Shown: one piece after another, positions 1 through 7,223 of the stretch
Layout: every line of letters begins with the position of its first letter
Position numbering within the stretch: position 1 is the stretch's first letter
Assembly (NCBI GenBank): GCA_029882335.1
Contig: JAOUKW010000050.1
Coordinates: forward strand, 1 to 15,685
Direction of reading: 5' to 3'
Length of the DNA: 15,685 bases
Source of the DNA: Candidatus Heimdallarchaeota archaeon
GTDB lineage: Archaea > Asgardarchaeota > Heimdallarchaeia > Heimdallarchaeales > Kariarchaeaceae
Position numbers and translations under genes: made by a program
Notes under the pieces: generated by a model
What the model was told of the DNA's origin: nothing
Seen by the model: only the letters and a program-made list of their open reading frames with translations
Database searches by the model: none

Positions 1-2
1 TT

Positions 3-1031
3 GATATTACCTTGGAATCACTTTATCAAACTGTTAGCATTGTCTCCCAAGAACCATATCTATTTGCAGATACTGTACTTGAAAATATCAGATATGGCAA
101 ACCAAATGCAACAGACACCGATATTTTTGATCTGTGTCAATTAATCGGTGCAGATCTATTCATCGAAGCATTACCCCAAAGCTATCAAACCGTACTTCAG
201 GAAAGTGGAAAGTCACTTTCTGCGGGTCAAAGACAAATGATAACAATAGCACGCACGATGCTAAGTGATCCTAAAATACTTATTCTCGATGAGGCAACTT
301 CACGATTGGATGCATATTCTGAATCACTAGTTCAAAATGCACAGAAACTATTATTCAAAGGAAGAACTACTATTATCATAGCCCATCGATTAAGTACAAT
401 TCGAGATGTAGATAAAATAATTGTATTCGATCATGGTAAATTAATTGAAGAAGGAAATCACGACCAATTATATCAGATGAAGGGAAAATATTTTGAATTA
501 TACAATATGTACTATGCTCATCAAGGTTTAACCCCACTTCAACTTGCAGAAATCACGACTGAAGGAACTAGCACCACCTATGAATTAAATGGAAGAATTA
601 ATCTGTCTACACTAATTAAAGACCGAATCGAGTTTGCAAAAGAAATGTATACTGGTAGTTCTATTGAATCAATGAATATTTCAAATAATGCAATGGTCGA
701 TGGTAATGTCAAGGATTATCAAAGAATCATTGATCTCATGCTTCAGAAAATACATGGTTATCATAAACATTTTCAATCAAAAAATCCGATACAAATTGGC
801 TTAATTGTAGAAGAAGACAAGTACCAGTTGGTAGTGCAAGATATGGGAGTTACTATCCCCTCCAAGATGATGAAAATGATGGGAAGTAATTCTGCACACG
901 GTGCAAACCATGGTAACAATGGACCTTCAATCGAAGAAATAGTAAAATCAATCGAGGGAGAGTACCAGATGATTTCTCCAATTACAGATAGTGGAACTAA
1001 ACTTGTTACAAAGTTTAAATTAACAGCCTAA
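3..1031 (+). CDS. ABC exporter ATP-binding region (5'-truncated) with C-terminal HATPase-like domain
   Basis: The frame is open from the left edge, so the transmembrane part and Walker A are missing. Residues are numbered from the TTG at 12. The nucleotide-binding domain shows a Q-loop (VSQEPYLF, 11-18), ABC signature (LSAGQRQ, 69-75), Walker B and D-loop (ILILDEATSRLD, 89-100; SRLD instead of the usual SALD) and H-loop (IIAHRLSTI, 122-130). The context is typical of fused exporters that pump substrates out using ATP. Unusually, about 165 residues follow the ATPase. From about 196 they resemble a sensor-kinase HATPase_c domain: an INLSTLIKDRIEFAK lead-in, a DYQRIIDLML helix where the N-box lies, VVQDMGVTIP at the G1 position (275-283), GPSIEEIVKSIEGEY at G2, and GTKLVTKFKL at the end. 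The N-box Asn and most G2 glycines are absent, so the domain is probably not catalytic. ABC assignment is firm; the extra domain is an inference from motif order. Confidence 0.85.
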   Translation, partial: DITLESLYQTVSIVSQEPYLFADTVLENIRYGKPNATDTDIFDLCQLIGADLFIEALPQSYQTVLQESGKSLSAGQRQMITIARTMLSDPKILILDEATSRLDAYSESLVQNAQKLLFKGRTTIIIAHRLSTIRDVDKIIVFDHGKLIEEGNHDQLYQMKGKYFELYNMYYAHQGLTPLQLAEITTEGTSTTYELNGRINLSTLIKDRIEFAKEMYTGSSIESMNISNNAMVDGNVKDYQRIIDLMLQKIHGYHKHFQSKNPIQIGLIVEEDKYQLVVQDMGVTIPSKMMKMMGSNSAHGANHGNNGPSIEEIVKSIEGEYQMISPITDSGTKLVTKFKLTA

Positions 1032-1044
1032 TCCAAAATAAATA

Positions 1045-1052
1045 TTTATAAT
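1045..1052 (+). promoter_or_regulatory. TATA box of the GNAT gene
   Basis: TTTATAAT is centred 25-26 bases before the ATG at 1074. No ribosome-binding site lies between, so the transcript is probably leaderless. Confidence 0.55.
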
Positions 1053-1073
1053 TCTTTTTCGTTTAATATAATC

Positions 1074-1580
1074 ATGAATATAATAATTAGAGAGTTTACT
1101 AATTCAGAAGCTGAAGAAATATCCAAAGTTGCATATCTATCTAGATCCCACACCTATAAGGGAATTATTAGTGAGGAAGAGATTTCAAGGAGGAATCACC
1201 AAGCATACAACCCGGATGCGATCAGACAGATACTAGATTATCCACAATACACCATTTTATTTATTGCTATTTTAGAGGGTAATATTGTGGGATTTGTACA
1301 GCCGGGAATTTATAATTACTGGGATGAAAAAACCATTGATCCATCGAAAGCACAAATCAGTCGAATTTACTTACACCCAGATTATAAAAAAAGAGGCATC
1401 GGAGGTAGCCTATTGAATGAGGCACAAAACTGGATAAAAAATCAAGGATTTAAAGAGTACGTACTTTTTGTCCATCATAAAAATCTCAATGCCATTGGGT
1501 TTTATCAGCATCTTGGATTTGTAGAACAACCCGAAAATAGAGATGAAGATCAGTTATGTATGTATAAACAAATTTTCTAA
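1074..1580 (+). CDS. GNAT family N-acetyltransferase
   Basis: This 168-residue protein has the usual length of a single-domain GCN5-related N-acetyltransferase, which moves an acetyl group from acetyl-CoA to an amine. Motif A is clear: a strand (AQISRIYLHPDY, 93-104) followed by the pyrophosphate-binding KKRGIGGSLL (105-114). Motif B follows as a helix and the NAIGFYQHLGF segment (139-149), typical of the family C-terminus. The central IVGFVQPGIY strand (71-80) fits the fold. The substrate cannot be read from the sequence; ribosomal-protein N-termini, small amines and antibiotics are all possible. It lies 42 bases after the ABC gene but has its own TATA box, so it is probably an independent leaderless gene. 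Family assignment is strong, substrate unknown. Confidence 0.85.
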   Translation: MNIIIREFTNSEAEEISKVAYLSRSHTYKGIISEEEISRRNHQAYNPDAIRQILDYPQYTILFIAILEGNIVGFVQPGIYNYWDEKTIDPSKAQISRIYLHPDYKKRGIGGSLLNEAQNWIKNQGFKEYVLFVHHKNLNAIGFYQHLGFVEQPENRDEDQLCMYKQIF

Positions 1581-1619
1581 TATATTGTGATGATGAAAAA
1601 ATGAGGTTACATATGAGAT

Positions 1620-1639
1620 CACCAGTTATTGCTTTGGTG
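1620..1639 (+). repeat. Small inverted repeat upstream of the MoxR gene
   Basis: CACCA (1620-1624) and TGGTG (1635-1639) can form a 5-bp stem with a 10-base loop, 38 bases before the MoxR start. It might be the end of the GNAT transcript or an operator. It is short enough to be chance. Confidence 0.2.
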
Positions 1640-1676
1640 TAAAGATTAATATGGAATCAATCCATAATAAATAGTA

Positions 1677-2591
1677 GTGATTGGTGAGGATGAGTTCAGT
1701 AACCTGATAGGTGAAAAGGAAACTACAATTATTGGTAGAAAACGAGAACTTGAAATTCTCATTGCTGTTTTAATGTCAGGAGAACATCTATTACTAGAAG
1801 GTCCACCTGGAACCACAAAAAGCACCATGCTAAGATTTGTATCCGAAAAATTAAACATTCCATTATTTCAATTAGAAGGATCAGCAGATCTAACACCATC
1901 TAAATTAATTGGTACCTTCAATCCAAATCTAGTTATGGAAGAAGGATTTAAACCGGAATACTTTGAGCCAGGACCATTATTCCGTGCTATGGACGAGGGT
2001 GGTATTTTCTATATCGATGAATTAAATCGTGCATCTCCAGATTCTACAAACGCACTTATACGAGCCATGGAAGAGGGAGAGATCATCATACCTAGATATG
2101 GTAAAGTCATGGCAAAGGAAAACTTTCGGGTGATCGCAGCAATGAATCCATTTGATGATACTGGTGTGACTCGTATCTCACGTGCATTATTTGATCGACT
2201 ATGTAGATTAAAGATGAACTATCAAAGTATGGAAGAAGAAATCAAAATCATTGAAAATAACAACAAAGATACTCCTAAATCTCTAATTGAAATTGGCGTA
2301 CGTATTGCACGTGCAACTCGTTCAGATGATCGATTAAGACAAGGATCTTCTGTTAGAGGTGCAATTGACTTTGCAAATATCTGTCCAACATTAGCTTCAA
2401 TTCGAAAGGGTTATTCAACAAATGTACTCATTGATGCAGCGCTGGTTGCATTTACAGGTAAAATTTGGTTGGATAATCCCAATTTATCAGAAGAAGATAT
2501 AATTCTAGATATAGTCGAATTAGTACTGCGAAATCTAGAAGAAGGATTTTTTGATGATCTTAACCTAGAATTAAAAAAAAAGAAGAGTTAG
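1677..2591 (+). CDS. MoxR-family AAA+ ATPase
   Basis: This 304-residue AAA+ ATPase belongs to the MoxR/CbbQ/NorQ group, chaperone-like motors that usually work with a VWA-domain partner to insert metals or remodel complexes. Visible motifs are Walker A (GPPGTTKST, 42-50), Walker B (GIFYIDE, 109-115), the SPDSTNALIRAMEEGEI segment typical of the clade, sensor 1 (AAMNP, 154-158), arginine-finger candidates (ISRALFDR, 167-174) and sensor 2 (SSVRGAI, 224-230). The GTG at 1677 is the first usable start because a stop lies at 1668 in frame. ATTAATAT at 1645-1652 is a possible but weaker TATA box. The VWA partner follows at once. The last codons run through a nine-A tract, and the stop at 2589-2591 lies just beyond it; a -1 slip there enters the VWA frame. 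Family assignment is very firm; the client is unknown. Confidence 0.93.
   Translation: MIGEDEFSNLIGEKETTIIGRKRELEILIAVLMSGEHLLLEGPPGTTKSTMLRFVSEKLNIPLFQLEGSADLTPSKLIGTFNPNLVMEEGFKPEYFEPGPLFRAMDEGGIFYIDELNRASPDSTNALIRAMEEGEIIIPRYGKVMAKENFRVIAAMNPFDDTGVTRISRALFDRLCRLKMNYQSMEEEIKIIENNNKDTPKSLIEIGVRIARATRSDDRLRQGSSVRGAIDFANICPTLASIRKGYSTNVLIDAALVAFTGKIWLDNPNLSEEDIILDIVELVLRNLEEGFFDDLNLELKKKKS
2573..2582 (+). promoter_or_regulatory. Candidate -1 frameshift / slippage site (A9-G run)
   Basis: Nine A residues (2573-2581) are followed by G. In the MoxR frame, 2576-2582 reads A AAA AAG, the dnaX-type slippery heptamer. A -1 slip continues as GAA GAG TTA GAC into the VWA frame with no stop and bypasses the MoxR stop seven bases later. 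I could not find a convincing stimulatory stem downstream. RNA polymerase slippage on the A9 run, or a homopolymer sequencing error, are alternatives. Confidence 0.45.
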
Positions 2592-2605
2592 ACCTCATTA
2601 CAGAA

Positions 2606-3514
2606 TTGCTCAAAGAACTAGCACATATAGAAAGAATTGATGATAATGATGATGATAATTTGACCGATGGTGAAGAAAGTGATGAAGAGGAAGAAGATGA
2701 AGATTGGACAGATGAGGATGAAGAAAAACTAGATAACCTAGGAACCAATTTACTGAATAATATTGAACTAATTGGAAAATCAATTTGGGATAATTCACCA
2801 GAATTCAGAGACAAAACAAGAGAAATTGCCACAGAATTGTTACTTAAATTCACTCAAGGATCTTACGGTGATTCGAGGAAACTACCGATTTATAAATCTC
2901 AACCCCATAAAGATGGTGAATTCTTTGACCTCGATGTAGATTCTACTGTTGATAATTATCTTGATAATCTTGATCAAGGTATAGTTCCCTGGACATATAG
3001 AAAAATAACTACATCAAATCCAGTAATATTATTAATTGATACCAGTTTTTCTATGAACGGTGAAAAAATTATGATTGCAGGATTATGTGTATCCATACTA
3101 TCAAGATTAATTCCTTCAAAAGACCTAACTATTATGGGATTTGCAAATGAACCCTTTTTTATCAAAAAATACTCCGATGAAATATCACCACATCACCTAA
3201 TCACCAGAATATTGCGGCTAACACCGAGAGGATATACCAACCTAGCAAATGCTATTAAAAAAGGATCTGAATTGGTATTTCCACATTATCATCATTCAAA
3301 ACTAATCCTATTAACCGATGCAGATCCTACGACAGGTAAAAACCCAATACCAGAGGCAAGTAAACTCCCTATACTTGATTTATTGCTCTTTCCCAGAGGT
3401 AACGAATGGTTAGGTAAGCGATTAGTTTTTGAAGTGCCAAATGGCAAATTATACAAAATTAATAAAATCAGTGATGTAGTTAATTCAATTAATAAAATCT
3501 TTAAACTACATTAG
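2606..3514 (+). CDS. VWA-domain protein with acidic N-terminus (MoxR partner)
   Basis: This 302-residue protein carries a complete MIDAS metal site: DTSFS (Asp145, Ser147, Ser149), the threonine in GYTNLA (Thr211) and LLTDAD (Asp238/240). VWA proteins encoded beside MoxR ATPases act as its partner, often in metal-centre assembly. Residues 12-40 are almost all Asp/Glu, like the acidic linker between the AAA+ and VWA parts of chelatase subunit D (ChlD/BchD). The only ordinary start is TTG at 2606, 14 bases past the MoxR stop and without a clear ribosome-binding site. The frame stays open upstream to 2564, and its codons from 2582 give EELDLITELLKELA, a plausible helix. This suggests that the frame is also read from MoxR through the A-run. 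A chelatase is one possibility, but the protein lacks other diagnostic features. Confidence 0.88.
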   Translation: MLKELAHIERIDDNDDDNLTDGEESDEEEEDEDWTDEDEEKLDNLGTNLLNNIELIGKSIWDNSPEFRDKTREIATELLLKFTQGSYGDSRKLPIYKSQPHKDGEFFDLDVDSTVDNYLDNLDQGIVPWTYRKITTSNPVILLIDTSFSMNGEKIMIAGLCVSILSRLIPSKDLTIMGFANEPFFIKKYSDEISPHHLITRILRLTPRGYTNLANAIKKGSELVFPHYHHSKLILLTDADPTTGKNPIPEASKLPILDLLLFPRGNEWLGKRLVFEVPNGKLYKINKISDVVNSINKIFKLH

Positions 3515-3564
3515 CCACTATCATATCAAAAATATTATTAGTAAATATGCAATTATCTTGTACC

Positions 3565-3819
3565 ATGTCGGTGGAAGAGTTATATCAAAAAGGAATGGAA
3601 TCTTTTAACAGTTCAGATTTTGAAAATGCAGCAAATATATTAAAACAAGCAGTAGATACAGATGAAAATCATGTAGAATCATGGAAAAGCTACGGATACG
3701 CACTGCATAAATTAGGCAAATTCTCAGATGCATTCGATGCCTTGGATAAGGCGTATAGTATGGATCCAGAAGATACAATGGTGAAGATGAAAAGAGACGA
3801 TGCAGCAAAGAAGAAATAA
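3565..3819 (+). CDS. Small TPR-repeat protein
   Basis: The protein has 84 residues from the ATG at 3565, or 90 from the ATG at 3547. It is almost entirely two tetratricopeptide repeats, with the pattern W/Y..G.al..g.y..A...y.kAl..dP visible as SWKSYGYALHKLGKF, DAFDALDKAYSMDP and an earlier copy starting at ELYQKGMESF. It ends in a lysine-rich tail. TPRs make helical surfaces for protein-protein binding, so this is likely an adaptor. I prefer the second ATG because it starts directly at MSVEELYQKG and because an A/T-rich box (AATATTATTA, 3531-3540) lies nearer the leaderless distance from it. It follows the VWA gene by 50 bases in the same direction; a link to the MoxR-VWA pair is an inference from position only. 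Confidence 0.75.
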   Translation: MSVEELYQKGMESFNSSDFENAANILKQAVDTDENHVESWKSYGYALHKLGKFSDAFDALDKAYSMDPEDTMVKMKRDDAAKKK

Positions 3820-3874
3820 TACAAATTTAAATTCAAACAGTTTTATACCATTTTAAAACAAAGAAAAAAACAAA

Positions 3875-3883
3875 AATATTATA
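3875..3883 (+). promoter_or_regulatory. TATA box of the bactofilin-like gene
   Basis: AATATTATA is centred 26 bases before the GTG start at 3905, supporting a leaderless transcript and this start codon. Confidence 0.5.
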
Positions 3884-3904
3884 GTTGAACAGAGTATATA
3901 ATGT

Positions 3905-4861
3905 GTGGACGAAGATACTACCGCACTAGTTCCAGAAAATTGGTTTGATAATCCTCTTGAAATGACGTTAGGTGAATATCTATTAGAAAAAGCCAGACCA
4001 ATACTTGAACTACTCCCTGAAAGAGATAGATTATTCATAATTGGTGCAGGAATAAGTACTGGTGGTAATTATAAAAACATCAATATCACTGGTAAACTAA
4101 ATGTAAAAGATCATTTACTAGCTTCACAATTGAATGTAACTGGTAAGGGGTTTTTTAATGGATTTGTATTTGTAAATGGAAATACTGTTATCGCGGGTAA
4201 AGTTAGTTTTAATCATCAATGTATTTTTATTGGTAATTCAACGGTAAGTGGAAAAATTAGCTTTGAAAAACACTTAATATCATCTGGTATCTTAAATATT
4301 AAAGGAAAAGCGATGGTAGAAGGAAATATTTATACAGATAATGAATTTCGAATATCAGGCCACCTTAAAGCTAATACTATCAAATCAACATCCCTAATCA
4401 TTTCAAAATCCAACCTTGAGATTACTGAAAAAATAATAGCAAAAGAATTCATTAGTTTTGGTGGTGGAAGTGTAGGAGAAATCAATGCAAATCAAATTTC
4501 AATTGGATTTTCAAACACGGAACGTTTAAAACGACTAAATAGAGAATTTGATGATAGAGAGAAATTAACGAATCCCTCAAGTATTGGTAAATATTTAGTT
4601 AATGTTGTTAAGGGTATTAGTATTTTCAATCGCAATAAAGAAACAAAAATATTAGAAATACAAGGAGATTTAATCGGTGATAATGTAGAAGTGGCTAATT
4701 GTGTCATCAACGGATCGATTAAGGCTAACAATGTAAAAATCGGACATAATGTACAAATTATTGGACAAATTGAATATACCCAAGAAATTGATGTATTAGA
4801 TGGAGAAGTTGATAATTATACCATAAAACAGATAGATAAACATCATGAAATTGAAAAATAA
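3905..4861 (+). CDS. Bactofilin-like (polymer-forming cytoskeletal) beta-helix protein
   Basis: This 318-residue protein is made mostly of short, regular beta-strand turns such as NINITGKLNV, QLNVTGKGFF, NTVIAGKVSF, STVSGKISF and GILNIKGKAMVEGNI, with G/N at the turns. This is the right-handed beta-helix pattern of bactofilins, which polymerise into filaments without nucleotides. The helix covers about 45-202. A charged, probably helical insert (ERLKRLNREFDDREK, about 206-220, continuing to 248) interrupts it, and a second block (249-292) resumes with EIQGDLIGDNVEVA. Residues 1-44 form a separate N-terminal region. The start is GTG; a stop at 3899 in frame rules out earlier starts. No signal peptide or membrane segment is visible, so it is probably cytoplasmic. 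The protein is about twice the length of typical bacterial bactofilins. Fold confidence is good; filament formation is inferred. Confidence 0.7.
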   Translation: MDEDTTALVPENWFDNPLEMTLGEYLLEKARPILELLPERDRLFIIGAGISTGGNYKNINITGKLNVKDHLLASQLNVTGKGFFNGFVFVNGNTVIAGKVSFNHQCIFIGNSTVSGKISFEKHLISSGILNIKGKAMVEGNIYTDNEFRISGHLKANTIKSTSLIISKSNLEITEKIIAKEFISFGGGSVGEINANQISIGFSNTERLKRLNREFDDREKLTNPSSIGKYLVNVVKGISIFNRNKETKILEIQGDLIGDNVEVANCVINGSIKANNVKIGHNVQIIGQIEYTQEIDVLDGEVDNYTIKQIDKHHEIEK

Positions 4862-4862
4862 A

Positions 4863-4906
4863 TTTTTTTTATCAATACTGCAATAATATAAGATCTCATA
4901 AGTATT
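4863..4906 (+). terminator. Oligo-T terminator and inverted repeat between convergent genes
   Basis: Eight T residues (4863-4870) begin one base after the bactofilin-like stop, fitting an archaeal oligo-T terminator on the + strand. Beyond it AATACT (4874-4879) pairs with AGTATT (4901-4906), with AGATCT between. The acetyl-CoA synthetase gene converges from the other side at 4919. The T-run is the stronger evidence; the repeat could be chance. Confidence 0.5.
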
Positions 4907-4918
4907 AAATAGACATTA

Positions 4919-6826
4919 TTAATCTTCAATGGTACTAAGATCACCAGGATCTTGACCTAATGCTTTTGCTTTCAAAACTCTTCGCATGATTTTACCACTT
5001 CGAGTCTTGGGTAATGTATTAACAAAATTAATTTTTTCAGGAACTGCAATTGGACCCAATTCATCCCTAACATGCTCTTTTATCTCTTTTTCTAAATCAG
5101 ATGAAGCTGTATTTCCTTCCGCGAGGATACAGAAAGCATGTATGGCATTTCCCCTTAATTCATGGGGTAACCCAATAACTGCAGATTCTGCTACTTTTTC
5201 GTGACTTACTAATGCGGATTCTACTTCTGCAGTACCCAATCGATAACCAGAAACTTTGAGTACATCATCCAATCTTGCAATAACCCAAATATAACCATCT
5301 GCATCTTTTCTTGCTGAGTCTCCTGCTTTGTACCATCCTTGTTTTTCATAATCACTCCAATATACATCTTTATATCTTGCATCATCACCCATAATTGTTC
5401 GAGCCATACCTGGCCACGGTGCTTTTATGACTAATATTCCTTCTTCATCAGGATCAGTGGAAGTTCCATCCTCACGTATTACATCAGCAGCAATACCAAA
5501 TAATGGTCGAGTTGCGGAACCTGGTTTCAACGGTGTAATTGGATAAGGAGATATCATAAATCCACCAGTCTCTGTTTGCCACCATGTATCCATAATAGGA
5601 CAACGAGCACCACCAACTACATTGTAATACCATTCCCATGCAGCAGGATTGATAGGTTCACCAACAGAACCAAGCAATCTCAATGTGGAAAGATCATGTT
5701 GTTTGACCCAACTATCGCCAAATCGCATAAATCCTCGAACAGCAGTTGGAGATGTATAGAAAACATTGACTCCATATTTATCAACCATTTCCCAAATACG
5801 ATCAGGATTGGGATAGGTTGGGGCTCCTTCATATAACATGGTAGTTGTTCCATTGATAAGAGGTGCATACACAATAAAGCTATGACCAGTTATCCACCCA
5901 GGATCGGCTAGACACCACCAACGATCTTCATCTTTGATGTCAAAAACCATACGATGTACTGTTGAAGTGTATAAACTATAACCACCATGAGTATGAAGCA
6001 CTCCTTTGGGTCTACCAGTAGTACCGGATGTATATAAGATAAACAACATATCTTCAGCGTCCATAACTTCTGTTTGACATGGTTTACTTGCAAATGGCTC
6101 TTTTTCTAACTCATGATACCAAAAATCTCTTTCAGTCACCATATCTACATCTTGACAGGTTCTCTTGACCACAATGGATTTCTCAATGGTTGGTGAATCT
6201 TCAAGAGCATCGTTTACAATATTCTTGAGGTCTACAATTTTACCACGTCTCCAGCCTCCATCGGCAGTGATGAGTAATTTGGATTTTGCGTCTTCAATTC
6301 TATCTTTGAGAGCTTTACTACTGAATCCAGCGTAAACTACACTATGTGCTGCACCGATTTTTGCACAGGCAAGCATGGCAAATATTAGCTCTGGTATTTG
6401 AGGCATGTAAATTGTAACAATATCACCTTTTCTAATTCCCATAGACTTAACAATATTAGCCATTTTACTGACTTCTCTATTCAATGCATGGTAGGAGAAT
6501 GTTCGAGTGTCACCAGGTTCACCTTCCCATATAAATGCTAATTTATTTCTAGTTGCAGTAGTTAAATGTCGGTCAATTGCATTGTGAACAATATTGGTTT
6601 TTCCACCGACAAACCATTTGAAAAAAGGTTTCTTTGAATCATCAAGTACTTTATCCCATTTTTTATACCAAGATAACGTTTCTGCTTGTTCACCCCAGAA
6701 ACCTTCAGGATCTGTAATTGATCGTTTGTATGTTTCCTCGTATTCTTTTACATTCGCTAATTTGATAATATCTTCAGAAGGATGATATATTTTTACTTCT
6801 GATTTGACTATTTCATCATCACTCAT
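4919..6826 (-). CDS. acsA: Acetyl-CoA synthetase (AMP-forming)
   Basis: The enzyme activates acetate with ATP and CoA through an acetyl-adenylate, giving acetyl-CoA, AMP and PPi in the cytoplasm. Numbered from an upstream ATG at 6868, it shows the P-loop-like YTSGTTGRPKG (279-289), GEPINPAAWEWYY, the DTWWQTETGG motif (427-436) whose Trp makes the pocket fit acetate, the GWYKAGD and DDVLKVSGYRLGT hinge segments, and the catalytic lysine in KTRSGK (Lys626). These features favour acetate over longer acids. I choose the start at 6826 (MSDDEIVKSE; 635 residues) because AGGTGA lies four bases before it. The TATA-like TTTTAAA at 6886-6892 would also start transcription at about 6863, just past the 6868 ATG. 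From 6868 the protein would gain 14 residues. It stands alone and converges on the bactofilin-like gene. Confidence 0.95.
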   Translation of the reverse strand: MSDDEIVKSEVKIYHPSEDIIKLANVKEYEETYKRSITDPEGFWGEQAETLSWYKKWDKVLDDSKKPFFKWFVGGKTNIVHNAIDRHLTTATRNKLAFIWEGEPGDTRTFSYHALNREVSKMANIVKSMGIRKGDIVTIYMPQIPELIFAMLACAKIGAAHSVVYAGFSSKALKDRIEDAKSKLLITADGGWRRGKIVDLKNIVNDALEDSPTIEKSIVVKRTCQDVDMVTERDFWYHELEKEPFASKPCQTEVMDAEDMLFILYTSGTTGRPKGVLHTHGGYSLYTSTVHRMVFDIKDEDRWWCLADPGWITGHSFIVYAPLINGTTTMLYEGAPTYPNPDRIWEMVDKYGVNVFYTSPTAVRGFMRFGDSWVKQHDLSTLRLLGSVGEPINPAAWEWYYNVVGGARCPIMDTWWQTETGGFMISPYPITPLKPGSATRPLFGIAADVIREDGTSTDPDEEGILVIKAPWPGMARTIMGDDARYKDVYWSDYEKQGWYKAGDSARKDADGYIWVIARLDDVLKVSGYRLGTAEVESALVSHEKVAESAVIGLPHELRGNAIHAFCILAEGNTASSDLEKEIKEHVRDELGPIAVPEKINFVNTLPKTRSGKIMRRVLKAKALGQDPGDLSTIED

Positions 6827-6830
6827 TATT

Positions 6831-6836
6831 TCACCT
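6831..6836 (-). promoter_or_regulatory. Ribosome-binding site deciding the acsA start
   Basis: Read on the minus strand this is AGGTGA, four bases before the ATG at 6826. It matches the anti-Shine-Dalgarno end of archaeal 16S rRNA and argues against the upstream ATG at 6868. Confidence 0.6.
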
Positions 6837-6868
6837 ATTTTACTAATCCATTTGAATATTCCTAGCAT

Positions 6869-7223
6869 ACTTCAATTGATTGTAATTTTAAACAATATTT
6901 AATGAATTATCTAGGTAATTTACTTTCAAAAACAGATTATCAGTATTGCTATGCTCGATTTTGTTAATAATTATTTATTGATTTCTCTTATTTGTTTAAA
7001 GATTGGTAAGTAAAAGAGCATAAATTAATTAATTATCATTGGAATTGTTAATAAATAATTAAATAAATTAGCAAGATAACAATTGATGGATCTTAGTTGG
7101 AGTTATTCAATTATTAAATGACAGTGATATTCCATCAGACCTTGCAATTTGAATTCTTATTTACGTTAAAATCAGATATAATTGAAAAGAGATTAAACTT
7201 TATATGTTCTTGAGGAACTACAT
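6869..7223. other. Gene-free AT-rich spacer
   Basis: These 355 bases between acsA and the leucine-rich-repeat gene hold the acsA promoter and otherwise very AT-rich sequence. Two inverted repeats are nested: TATGCTC (6950-6956) with GAGCATA (7016-7022), and TAATTATTTATT (6968-6979) with AATAAATAATTA (7050-7061). They cross rather than enclose one another fully, so they do not form one simple hairpin. I see no ORF of coding character and no RNA gene. Confidence 0.5.
6886..6892 (-). promoter_or_regulatory. TATA box of acsA
   Basis: TTTAAAA on the minus strand is centred at 6889. With the roughly 26-base spacing seen at other genes here, transcription would start near 6863 and leave a leader of about 37 nt carrying the AGGTGA site. 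Confidence 0.45.

Noticed and set aside
1586..1642. GTGATGA followed by a possible C/D-box RNA, and a 13-codon ORF at 1601-1642
   Set aside because: No CTGA follows at a suitable distance. The ORF is too short and has no ribosome-binding site or recognisable content.
2637..2735. GAT/GAA-rich tract as a tandem DNA repeat
   Set aside because: It is irregular and explained by the acidic linker coding for Asp and Glu.
2560..2853. Serine-rich minus-strand frame of 97 codons
   Set aside because: It is the complement of the GAT/GAA-rich acidic stretch of the VWA gene; low complexity keeps it open.
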